Shown here one piece after another: positions 8,179-16,222 of a DNA stretch of 18,347 nucleotides. Positions within the stretch are counted from its first letter, which is position 1. Each line of letters begins with the position of its first letter. This DNA is from RGIG5270 sp045657185. Its GTDB lineage: Bacteria; Verrucomicrobiota; Lentisphaeria; Victivallales; Victivallaceae. Under the pieces are notes generated by a model, which saw nothing but the letters and a program-made list of their open reading frames with translations, was not told the origin of the DNA and did no database searches. The position numbers and the translations under genes are program-made. Where the stretch lies: assembly GCA_045657185.1 (NCBI GenBank), contig JAZOSO010000111.1, forward strand, positions 1-18,347. The letters run 5' to 3'.

Positions 8179-9171
8179 ATGAAATATATTTTATCAAGTG
8201 TCTTGGTATTTTCTGCTGCATGCAGACTTTTTGCGGATGCAACAGATGATTTTTCTAAAAAAGTCTGGACTACATGGAACGGCAAAGGTGCTGTCGTAAA
8301 AGCATCAATCAACAAAGAGGAAGGCTGCACAGCTAAAGGGGCATTGCAAATAGTATATCCCAAAGGTACAAGCGGCGGTCTGCTTAAAAATTTTCCCGTT
8401 GAACCCAATACATTCTATACTGCTGAAATAATGGTCAAAAGCACCGATAAGGATGCTGTTTTTGAACTTGCTTTTCATGACTTCGGAGAGGATAACAAAT
8501 TCAGAAGAATTATGACCCGCAAAGAATTCAGCGGCAGTGCTGAATGGAAGAAAATTTCAATGACTTTTCTGACCGGCAGCAAAACTGCATTTGTTCGTGT
8601 GCTGCCCAGTGTACGAACCAAAACCGGAGTCCCCGCTTTCTTTGATGATTTCAAACTTGCCAAGGCATCAATTTTGGAAGAAAAAGATATTTTTGAATTC
8701 AAAAACGAGTGGAGTTTGTGGAAAGGAAAAGGCGCAAAAGTGAATTTAAGCATTGACAAAAGCGAGGGCAAAACTGCCGCGCCTGCTGCCAAAATTGAAT
8801 TTCTTGCCGGTAATTCCGGCAGAGCCAGCGCAACTCTTATGCGTAATATTTCCGTTTTGCCCGGCAGAACTTATACTTTGAGTGTTTTTGTTAAAGCCAA
8901 AGGCGTTGCTCCTAAAACAAAAATTTCCCTCGGCTTTCAGTCAAAAGATGAAAACTTCAAGTATCTCGGTCTGCCGATTCCCTCCACTTACACGACTGCG
9001 GAAAACTGTTCCGACTGGAAACAGATTGTGTTGACACGCAAAATCACAACTCAGGGAAAATGGGCAAAGCTGCGTAATATTCTCATTACTCTCGGTGTCA
9101 GCGGCAACACTGAACAGGGTGCTGTTTATTTTGATGATTTTGAAATTTTTGAAGAGGAAGCAGAGGAATGA
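8179..9171 (+). CDS. Secreted protein of two tandem carbohydrate-binding-like modules (S2)
   Basis: This 330-residue paralog of the protein at 186 has a signal peptide (probable cleavage LFA|D, residues 19/20). It has two modules: W30-x-x-W33 to FDDF at 155-158, and W178-x-x-W181 to FDDF at 318-321. The spacings, 125 and 140 residues, match the first and second modules of S1 (125 and 141). The second halves are especially close, sharing GLPIPS, WKQIVLTRKIT, GKWAK and FDDFE. Both proteins end in an acidic tail. No enzyme domain, lipobox (SAAC lacks the -3 Leu) or membrane anchor is seen. The Shine-Dalgarno is weak (GAGAAAG at 8162-8168). Its stop overlaps the start of the next gene in ATGA at 9168-9171, which implies translational coupling with paralog C. 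Like S1 it stands directly before a giant enzyme, suggesting that the small/large pair is the duplicated unit. Inferred role: glycan binding or assembly without catalysis. Confidence 0.85.
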   Translation: MKYILSSVLVFSAACRLFADATDDFSKKVWTTWNGKGAVVKASINKEEGCTAKGALQIVYPKGTSGGLLKNFPVEPNTFYTAEIMVKSTDKDAVFELAFHDFGEDNKFRRIMTRKEFSGSAEWKKISMTFLTGSKTAFVRVLPSVRTKTGVPAFFDDFKLAKASILEEKDIFEFKNEWSLWKGKGAKVNLSIDKSEGKTAAPAAKIEFLAGNSGRASATLMRNISVLPGRTYTLSVFVKAKGVAPKTKISLGFQSKDENFKYLGLPIPSTYTTAENCSDWKQIVLTRKITTQGKWAKLRNILITLGVSGNTEQGAVYFDDFEIFEEEAEE

Positions 9172-12100
9172 TTATAAACAAAAAGATCTTACTGTCTCTG
9201 CTCGGTCTTGCGTTTTTGCCTGCTGTTATGCAGGCAAAATATATTTCCCGCAAGTTTGAGGAGAAGCAAAGTGATAAAAATCTGAGCTTTCTTGTTACTT
9301 TTGATAAAAAAGGTGTGAATGCTGACTTCGGTAAGGGGCTTACTGAGTCAATTACGATGAAAAATACCGGACTGCTGCTGCGCGGTCTCATCGGTTTTGA
9401 TAAAAACAGTGCATTCAAACCCGAACCCGGTGAAAAACTCCGTTTTAATGTCGAAAAAAACATTGACCCTCATAACGGTACCATGATATTTTGGTGCGCA
9501 GGACTTGATTATGCTCCGACCGACAAAATGACTGACGGCAAAAAGCGCGGTAATATTGCATTGGCTCATATTTTTTTCAAAGATGGTCAGAAATATCTGG
9601 AGTATCGTCTGTATGAATATGCCGATATGATTTATTTTGATGCCTGGAATTCATTTCAGCCGAACAACTGCGGCAGAACTTATGCTTCGCGTAAAGGTAT
9701 CAAAAAGGGTCAATGGCACCAGATTGCATGTACCTGGAAGGACCGCCGCATTGCTGTTTATCTCAACGGTAAACTTATCAAGGAGTCGAGTCTGCCCGCC
9801 GCTTTTGAAAGAGTTTCTGATGTCAGAGCTGTCAATAATGCAGAGTCTTTTATCGGCATAAAATCACCCTTTTATGAAGATGACCACAAATGGGGCGTAG
9901 GCATTGATGATTTTGCTGTTTATGACCGCGCTCTGACTCCGCTGGAAATTAAAAATCAGTATCTGAATCTGCTCAAGGACAAAGGCGGCGAAAAAGTTGT
10001 CGCTTATTCTATCAATATTCACGGAGTTAATACTTCAAGAAATGATAAACTTGACCGCATTGAGGCGGAAATTGACTTTGCATCACTTACTCCTGCACAG
10101 CAGAAAATGCTTGATGCAGGCAAGCTCTGCATGTTTTATGAGCTTAAAAAGCCTGACAACTCTGTACAGAAAGGTTCTTTTACATTCAAAGAATCAGGTT
10201 CACGCATTATCGGCGGAGTTGATAAAAAGGGTAAGTATGTTCTGAAAACATGGCTGGACAAAAATACCGAAGTAGTCAAGGATTTTGTTAAACCCGATTT
10301 GTCATGGGTCGGCAACGGCTACGGCGATGAAGACGAAGTTCCCGCTTTGTGGAAAGATTTCGGTATGGAGGAGAAAGGCTTTTTCAGTAAAATTTTCAAT
10401 CCTTCTGAAAAAACTGTCCGTCTCTGGAACCGCACTTACAAATTCGGCAACGGACCTTTGCCGATTGAGATAACTGCTTTCGGTAAGCCGGTTCTTGATA
10501 AACTTCCCGAAATTCTCATTGACGGCAAAAAGCCCGACTGGAAATCATCGGATGTAAAAGTTGAAAAACGATGGATAACTTTTTACGGTAAAGGCAAACT
10601 GGGGAAAGCCGCTATAAAATACTCTACCCGTGTTGAATATGACGGAATGATACTCGTTGACTGGACAGTTTCAGGTGAACCTACTGTTTCAAATATGAAA
10701 ATAGAGTGGAAAATGGCACCTGAAAATCATCAGTTCCTGATGACTCCGCTTGTCAATGAAAATAAAGAAAGTAAACTCGCATATCCTGCACTTTCTTCAG
10801 GCAAAAGCGTGCCTATGCTCTGGTTTGTTTCAGAGAAAAAAGCAGGTTTTGCTTTTACTGCGGTAAATGATGCCAACTGGGTTTTCAACAAAGGAGAAAA
10901 TGTTCTTTTTGCTGATAAATCCACCGGTGATGTCAGAATTGAAATGATTACCAAAAAAGTTAAACTGCCTGCTGATACACCTTACCGTGTTATTTTTATT
11001 ACTACACCGACCCGTCCGCTGCCTGTTGAACAGCGGGTGCTCAAATTCGGCGACAGCCGCGGCGGCACAAAGTTCCTGACCAATGGCGGCGGCAACGGCG
11101 GCTTTGCCGGTATTTTCCATCATGCACCGCATGAATACGATTTTGAGTATCGTCACAAAGGCACCCGTCCGCACTCTGCAAGTGTTTACGGCGGTATCGC
11201 CCTTACTGCAATTGAACCTGAGGCTGTCTATTTCCGCAAGTATTGGGAAATTCCCGGGGCTTACAGCTACAATATGCCTTATGAAAAACCCGTCGGCAAA
11301 GGAAAATATGTCAAAACTTACAATCCTTCGATTTCAACTTGTACTTCATTGATTGTCAATGACTTTTTCCTTAATTCACAGCATAAACTTTATAACCACA
11401 AATACGGCGACCGCATCTGGCAGGTTTATTATGACCTCTGCGGCAATAAGCTCTGCACAAATCGTCTGCACGGCTGTCGTTATACGGATAAATTCGGACG
11501 GGAAGTTGACTCCTATGAAGTGCTTACCGAGCGCGATTTGATCAGAAGAACTGTTGCTTATGCCCACAAGCACGGCAAAACTGTCATGCTTCACGGTCAG
11601 CGTCATTTTTATCCGATGATACAGGGGTTGGCGGATTACTGGTTCCCCGGCGAACAGTACAGCGTTATGCTCCGCATAAATCCTTTCGGTTACGCCAATG
11701 AGGCAACTGATGCAATATTCCGTGCAGAGTACAATAAACATGTCCTCGGTATCGGTGTTATCCATTTGCCAGCTTACGGGCAGGCCAAAGCTGAATACCT
11801 CCGTGACCCGAAATACACCGAATCTATGATGATGATGCTTCAGAGTCATGATATTGCTACCGCACAGTATTATGCTAACGGTTCAGTCATTCAGGATGTA
11901 TGGGATATTCTTGACAAATACAATGTGCAGTCTTCTGAAACTGTCTGCCGTTTGTATCATGAACAGAAAGAAATTCTCTCATCCGATCCCGATGTCCGCG
12001 TGACATATTACAAAATGCCGGGAGACAAATATGTTATTTTCCTTGCCAATAAAACTGCAAAAGATGTAAAAACTGTTATTGACCTTACTGCTGTCTGCAG

Positions 12101-12671
12101 CCGCAGTTTCAAAGCTGTTGAAGAATACAAAGGCAAAGATGTCATGGTCAAAGACGGTAAGTTTGAAATAACCGTTCCCGCAATGAATTTCCGTATTGTC
12201 TGTTTCCCCCCACAGTCTTTTTATCCGAAATCTGACCCGATGAAAGTCATCTGGCGCTGCTGGAAAGATAAAAAACATAATGTTGAATTTGAGCATGTTG
12301 CCAAGGGCGGCATTAATAATTCCGAAGCACTGAAAATGACAACAGGCAAAGTCGGAGGCGGCTGCTGGATGAATTATTACAGGATAACTCCCGGCAAGAC
12401 TTACACTTTGAGCGTTATGGCAAAAAAAAGCGTAAAAGCAGGTGTTATCTCTCTCGGTATTCAGGCCCGCAAAGGAAACCGTATTCTCGGCGCACCTGTA
12501 AAAAATGTTTCTGTCAAAGCTGACGGCAAATGGCAGAAGCTCAAACTTGAATTTACCGTTCCGACCAAAGGTAAATGGGGACAGAGCAATAATATTTTTG
12601 TTACTCTCGGTGCGGGAAATACGGCAAATTGCACAACGCTTTTTGATGATTTCAGAATTGAAGAAAAATAA
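9168..12671 (+). CDS. Giant secreted LamG-DUF6067/GH123-like putative glycoside hydrolase (paralog C)
   Basis: This 1167-residue protein shares the domain order of paralogs A and B. Its signal peptide probably ends at MQA|K. The LamG domain has WHQIACTW and HKWGVGIDDFAVY. The sandwich has LWNRTYKFGNGPLP, NDANW and TTPTRPLP. The barrel keeps DSRGG, FHHAPH, YYDLCG (D756), HGCRYTDKFGRE, HGQR and WFPGEQ (E829). The last module runs from W1029 to FDDF at 1159-1162. Differences include a 12-residue insertion before LWNRTYKF (EEKGFFSKIF, residues ~399-415), shared only with D, and a short change near SSGKS before the LWFVSEKK strand. The ATG overlaps the stop of S2 (ATGA), and GAGG-rich sequence just upstream can serve as Shine-Dalgarno. 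HGQRHFYP replaces HGQRSYFP, a change close to a candidate active-site motif. Function is inferred from family resemblance; substrate not identified. Confidence 0.85.
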   Translation: MIINKKILLSLLGLAFLPAVMQAKYISRKFEEKQSDKNLSFLVTFDKKGVNADFGKGLTESITMKNTGLLLRGLIGFDKNSAFKPEPGEKLRFNVEKNIDPHNGTMIFWCAGLDYAPTDKMTDGKKRGNIALAHIFFKDGQKYLEYRLYEYADMIYFDAWNSFQPNNCGRTYASRKGIKKGQWHQIACTWKDRRIAVYLNGKLIKESSLPAAFERVSDVRAVNNAESFIGIKSPFYEDDHKWGVGIDDFAVYDRALTPLEIKNQYLNLLKDKGGEKVVAYSINIHGVNTSRNDKLDRIEAEIDFASLTPAQQKMLDAGKLCMFYELKKPDNSVQKGSFTFKESGSRIIGGVDKKGKYVLKTWLDKNTEVVKDFVKPDLSWVGNGYGDEDEVPALWKDFGMEEKGFFSKIFNPSEKTVRLWNRTYKFGNGPLPIEITAFGKPVLDKLPEILIDGKKPDWKSSDVKVEKRWITFYGKGKLGKAAIKYSTRVEYDGMILVDWTVSGEPTVSNMKIEWKMAPENHQFLMTPLVNENKESKLAYPALSSGKSVPMLWFVSEKKAGFAFTAVNDANWVFNKGENVLFADKSTGDVRIEMITKKVKLPADTPYRVIFITTPTRPLPVEQRVLKFGDSRGGTKFLTNGGGNGGFAGIFHHAPHEYDFEYRHKGTRPHSASVYGGIALTAIEPEAVYFRKYWEIPGAYSYNMPYEKPVGKGKYVKTYNPSISTCTSLIVNDFFLNSQHKLYNHKYGDRIWQVYYDLCGNKLCTNRLHGCRYTDKFGREVDSYEVLTERDLIRRTVAYAHKHGKTVMLHGQRHFYPMIQGLADYWFPGEQYSVMLRINPFGYANEATDAIFRAEYNKHVLGIGVIHLPAYGQAKAEYLRDPKYTESMMMMLQSHDIATAQYYANGSVIQDVWDILDKYNVQSSETVCRLYHEQKEILSSDPDVRVTYYKMPGDKYVIFLANKTAKDVKTVIDLTAVCSRSFKAVEEYKGKDVMVKDGKFEITVPAMNFRIVCFPPQSFYPKSDPMKVIWRCWKDKKHNVEFEHVAKGGINNSEALKMTTGKVGGGCWMNYYRITPGKTYTLSVMAKKSVKAGVISLGIQARKGNRILGAPVKNVSVKADGKWQKLKLEFTVPTKGKWGQSNNIFVTLGAGNTANCTTLFDDFRIEEK

Positions 12672-12678
12672 AAAGGAG
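12672..12678 (+). promoter_or_regulatory. Strong ribosome binding site for paralog D
   Basis: AAAGGAG lies 5 bases before the ATG at 12684. It is the best Shine-Dalgarno match in the operon and fixes the start of the gene. Confidence 0.7.
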
Positions 12679-12683
12679 TAAAA

Positions 12684-15600
12684 ATGAAAAAAATTCTGTT
12701 ATGCTGTATGGCATTGTTCTCGCTCGGAGCAATGGCTCAGAAGTATGAGCAGCTGCCGCTGAAGCAGAAATTGGCGGATAAAGATTTGTCTATGGCTGTA
12801 ACTTTTGACTCTTACGGAGTCAATGCTGATTTCGCCAAAGGCAGTAAATTGTCACCTGTCATGCGTGACACCAATCTGATGCTTCGTATGTTTATCGGTT
12901 TTGACGGCAGGCAGGGCTATCTGCCGCAGGCAGGCGAAAATCTCAAACTGCCGATTGACAAAAATGCCGACCATAACAAAGGAACCGTAATTTTCTGGTA
13001 CAAAGCCACCGATTATGTTCCCGGTTCAAAAGATACCAAAGGCGTTAAACGCGGCAATATCGGTCTTTTCAATATTGTTTTCGGTGAAAATCCGTCATGG
13101 GGAGTAAATCCGCCCGACGGTCATTCCTATAAAAGCAATAAGACAGGCGAACGCCAGGTTGACATGCGTCTTTATGAATATGCCGATTACATCTATTTTG
13201 ACTACCGCAACAGTCTGTCCCGCTCCTGCTCCCGTATTCAGATGAATATGAAGGGCATCAAACAGGATGAATGGTGCCAGATTGCCGCTTCATGGGGTGA
13301 CGGTAAAATTGCCATGTATCTCAATGGTGAATTGAAACTTGAAGCCGCAGTCAATTCAACTTACAAAGACATTGCCGATATGCCGGTCAAATCAGGTTTT
13401 ATCGGTATCAAGAGCATCATTTATGAAGATGTTCACAAATACGGTGTCGGCATCGACGATTTCAAGGTTTATTCCCGCAAATTGTCTCACGCTGAAATCA
13501 AAAACATGTACGCCCGCATTCTTAAGGACAAAACAGCGGTTGCCATTCAGGATTATGAAGTCAAACTTCACGGTGTTGACATGGGCCGCGGTGATAAACT
13601 TGACCGCATTGAAGCGGAATATGATTTTTCAGCACTCCCTGAAAATCTCGCCGCACAAATGAAAAAATCCGGCTTGAAGATTGATTACAAACTCATCTCT
13701 CCCGATGGCAAAAATCAAAGCGGCTCATGGATTTTCAAGGGAAACGGATGCCGCATGCTTCACAATATTTCCGCAGCCGGAAAATATACTCTTGAAAGCA
13801 CAATCAACGGCAAACACAAAATTGTCGCTTCAATCAACCGCCCCGACCTCTCATTTGCTTATAACGGTCTTGCTGATGAAGATGAAGTTCCCGCTTTGTG
13901 GAAAGATTACCGCTGGGAAGAAAGAGGATTTTTCGGCAGACTCTTCTGCGGTGCAGAACGCACTGTAACTTTGTGGAACCGTGTTTACAAATTCGGTGCA
14001 GGTCCGCTGCCTGAATCAATCCTTGTCAAAGGCAAAGAAATTTTCCTCAAAGCTCCAGAACTCAAAATCGGCGATGCCAAAATTGTCTGGAGCGCAGGCA
14101 AAACTTCAAATACCAATCGCACTGTTACTTTTACCGGAACAGGAAAAGCCGATAATTTCACTGTTGATTACAAAACCACTGTTGAATATGACGGCATGAT
14201 CAAATTCAACTGGACTGTCAACGGCAAACCGGTGCTTGACAAAATGTCTCTGGATTGGCAGCTTGCTCCCGAATATCGCCGTTTCCTTATGGCTCCGAGT
14301 CTGCAGAACCCCAAAAAGAGCAAATTCGCTTTCAATTCCCATGGTTCAGAAAATATGCTCTGGCTTGTTTCTGAAAAAGGCGGTTTCGCTTTTTCAACAG
14401 AACATAATGCCAACTGGATTTTTGATCAGTACAGCCCATTGCTTTTTGCTGACCGTGATAACGGTACATGCGAAGTAAAAATCATTCAGAAAAAAGTGCA
14501 GATGCCCGAAGCAGTGCCTTATGAAGTTCTTTTTATAACCACTCCGACCAGACCGCTGCCTGTACATAACCGTATTTTGCGCCGCGGCAACAATTATCCC
14601 ATCCATGATGCAGGCGGCAACGGCGGTACAACCGGTGTCGGAACATTTCTGCCGCATCCGACTGATTTTGCAGTCCGTCTCAGAAACGCCCGCCCGATGA
14701 GCCGTTCACTTTACGGTCTGGCAAACGCTTTGACTGAAGAAAATGAATATGTGCAGTATTTCCGCAAGTACTGGGCAATTCCCAGAGGTGCTGTAACTCT
14801 GATGCCGCATCATTATCCGATCGGCAACGGTAAATACAAAGTTGAACGTCATGCTCTGCTGCTCTTCTGCAACAAAACATCTTTCCAGGATTATATTATC
14901 AACAATCAGCAGACATTGTATAAACATCCTTACGGCAACCGCATCGGAGAAATCTATTATGACCATTGCGGTTCTGTTGAGTGCCGCAGTGAAAATCACA
15001 ACTGTCTTTTCAAAGATAAATTCGGCAGAGAAATTTATCCTAATGAAATGCTCAGCAAACGCAAACTCATTGAACGTACAGTAGCTCTCGCTCACCGCAA
15101 CGGCAGAACTGTCATGTGTCACGGACAGCGTTCTTATTATCCCTTCCAGTGCGGTATGGCTGATTACTGGTTCCCCGGCGAACAGCATACCGTCGCCGTC
15201 AAACGCAATATCTGGTGTTACACCGATGAAGTTCCGGATGAAATTTATCAGAGTGAATACAACCGCGACATTCTCGGTATCGGCGTGGTAATTCTGCCCG
15301 CTATCGGTTATCATGACGACAAAAAACTTGCTTTCCGTACTCCCGAACCTACTGAATCCATGCTTGCAATGCTTGCATTGAATGACATTGAATCAGGCAG
15401 TTTCTATGCCAGTTCAAAAGTTATGATCAAATTCTGGGATATTCTGGAAAAATATAAGGTCAACAGTCCTGAAACTGTCTGTTATCTTTACAATAAAAAC
15501 AACGGCATTGTAAGTTCCAATCCCGATGTCCGTGTCACTTATTACAAGTGTCCTGACAACAAATATCTTTTGATTTTGTCCAACCGTACCAAAAAAGCTC

Positions 15601-16205
15601 AAAATGCAGTTATTGATGTTTCTGTTATCGGCAAAGGCAATTTTGAACTTGCCGAGGAATGGACAGGCACTGTTCTCAATGCCAAAGACGGCAAATTTGA
15701 AATCACCGTCCCCGCCAGAAATTTGCGTATCGCAGCTTTCCCGCCGAAAAAGTTTTATCCTCACCATGACCCGATGGATAAAGTCTGGAACGGCTGGAAA
15801 ACTTCAAAACATGATACAAAATTCAGTCAGTCGCTGAATGGCGGTGTCAATTCTTCCGCTGCATCTCAGATGACTGTCGGCAAAAATCCCGGCGGTTGTT
15901 TCCTCAAAAATCTGCCGATTACTCCCGGCAAGACTTACATTTTCAGCGTTATGGCAAAGAAAAGTGTTGCTTCAGGCAAAATTTCTCTCTCTATTCAAGC
16001 CCGTAACGGTGCCGCTTTTTCAGGTTTGCCGCCGGTAAACTCTATTATTGATGCTGACGGCAAATGGCAGAAAATTACCCTCAAATTCACCGTCCCGACC
16101 AAAGGTAAATGGGGCAAAAGCGACGGAGTAATGGTCACTCTCGGCGCAGGAAAAACCGCAAATTGTATAACCGTTTTCGACGATTTTAAAGTCGAAGAAA
16201 AATAA
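12684..16205 (+). CDS. Giant secreted LamG-DUF6067/GH123-like putative glycoside hydrolase, diverged (paralog D)
   Basis: This 1173-residue protein is the most diverged of the four paralogs. Its signal peptide probably ends at AMA|QK. The LamG domain is recognisable (WCQIAASW, IAMYLNGEL, HKYGVGIDDFKVY) but carries an extra ~20 residues near 135-156 that include WGVNPPDG. It shares with C the 12-residue insertion before LWNRVYKF (EERGFFGRLF, residues ~410-426). The barrel keeps YYDHCG (D760), DKFGRE, HGQRSYYP and ADYWFPGEQ (E833), so it is probably still an enzyme. However, the DSRGG loop is replaced by RGNNYP, FHHAPH by TFLPHP, HGC by HNC, and LYHEQK by LYNKNN. The terminal module runs from W1035 to FDDF at 1165-1168. 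It starts 12 bases after C with a strong AAAGGAG. These loop changes suggest a different linkage or glycan position from A-C. That is an inference, since no structure or homolog with a known substrate can be cited here. Confidence 0.83.
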   Translation: MKKILLCCMALFSLGAMAQKYEQLPLKQKLADKDLSMAVTFDSYGVNADFAKGSKLSPVMRDTNLMLRMFIGFDGRQGYLPQAGENLKLPIDKNADHNKGTVIFWYKATDYVPGSKDTKGVKRGNIGLFNIVFGENPSWGVNPPDGHSYKSNKTGERQVDMRLYEYADYIYFDYRNSLSRSCSRIQMNMKGIKQDEWCQIAASWGDGKIAMYLNGELKLEAAVNSTYKDIADMPVKSGFIGIKSIIYEDVHKYGVGIDDFKVYSRKLSHAEIKNMYARILKDKTAVAIQDYEVKLHGVDMGRGDKLDRIEAEYDFSALPENLAAQMKKSGLKIDYKLISPDGKNQSGSWIFKGNGCRMLHNISAAGKYTLESTINGKHKIVASINRPDLSFAYNGLADEDEVPALWKDYRWEERGFFGRLFCGAERTVTLWNRVYKFGAGPLPESILVKGKEIFLKAPELKIGDAKIVWSAGKTSNTNRTVTFTGTGKADNFTVDYKTTVEYDGMIKFNWTVNGKPVLDKMSLDWQLAPEYRRFLMAPSLQNPKKSKFAFNSHGSENMLWLVSEKGGFAFSTEHNANWIFDQYSPLLFADRDNGTCEVKIIQKKVQMPEAVPYEVLFITTPTRPLPVHNRILRRGNNYPIHDAGGNGGTTGVGTFLPHPTDFAVRLRNARPMSRSLYGLANALTEENEYVQYFRKYWAIPRGAVTLMPHHYPIGNGKYKVERHALLLFCNKTSFQDYIINNQQTLYKHPYGNRIGEIYYDHCGSVECRSENHNCLFKDKFGREIYPNEMLSKRKLIERTVALAHRNGRTVMCHGQRSYYPFQCGMADYWFPGEQHTVAVKRNIWCYTDEVPDEIYQSEYNRDILGIGVVILPAIGYHDDKKLAFRTPEPTESMLAMLALNDIESGSFYASSKVMIKFWDILEKYKVNSPETVCYLYNKNNGIVSSNPDVRVTYYKCPDNKYLLILSNRTKKAQNAVIDVSVIGKGNFELAEEWTGTVLNAKDGKFEITVPARNLRIAAFPPKKFYPHHDPMDKVWNGWKTSKHDTKFSQSLNGGVNSSAASQMTVGKNPGGCFLKNLPITPGKTYIFSVMAKKSVASGKISLSIQARNGAAFSGLPPVNSIIDADGKWQKITLKFTVPTKGKWGKSDGVMVTLGAGKTANCITVFDDFKVEEK

Positions 16206-16222
16206 ATAAAAAGGAAAGAAAA

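Noticed and set aside
1211..16205. Long repeats that might be read as a mobile-element or CRISPR array
   Set aside because: The repetition comes from four paralogous genes of about 3.5 kb. There are no short regular direct repeats with spacers, no transposase and no terminal inverted repeats.
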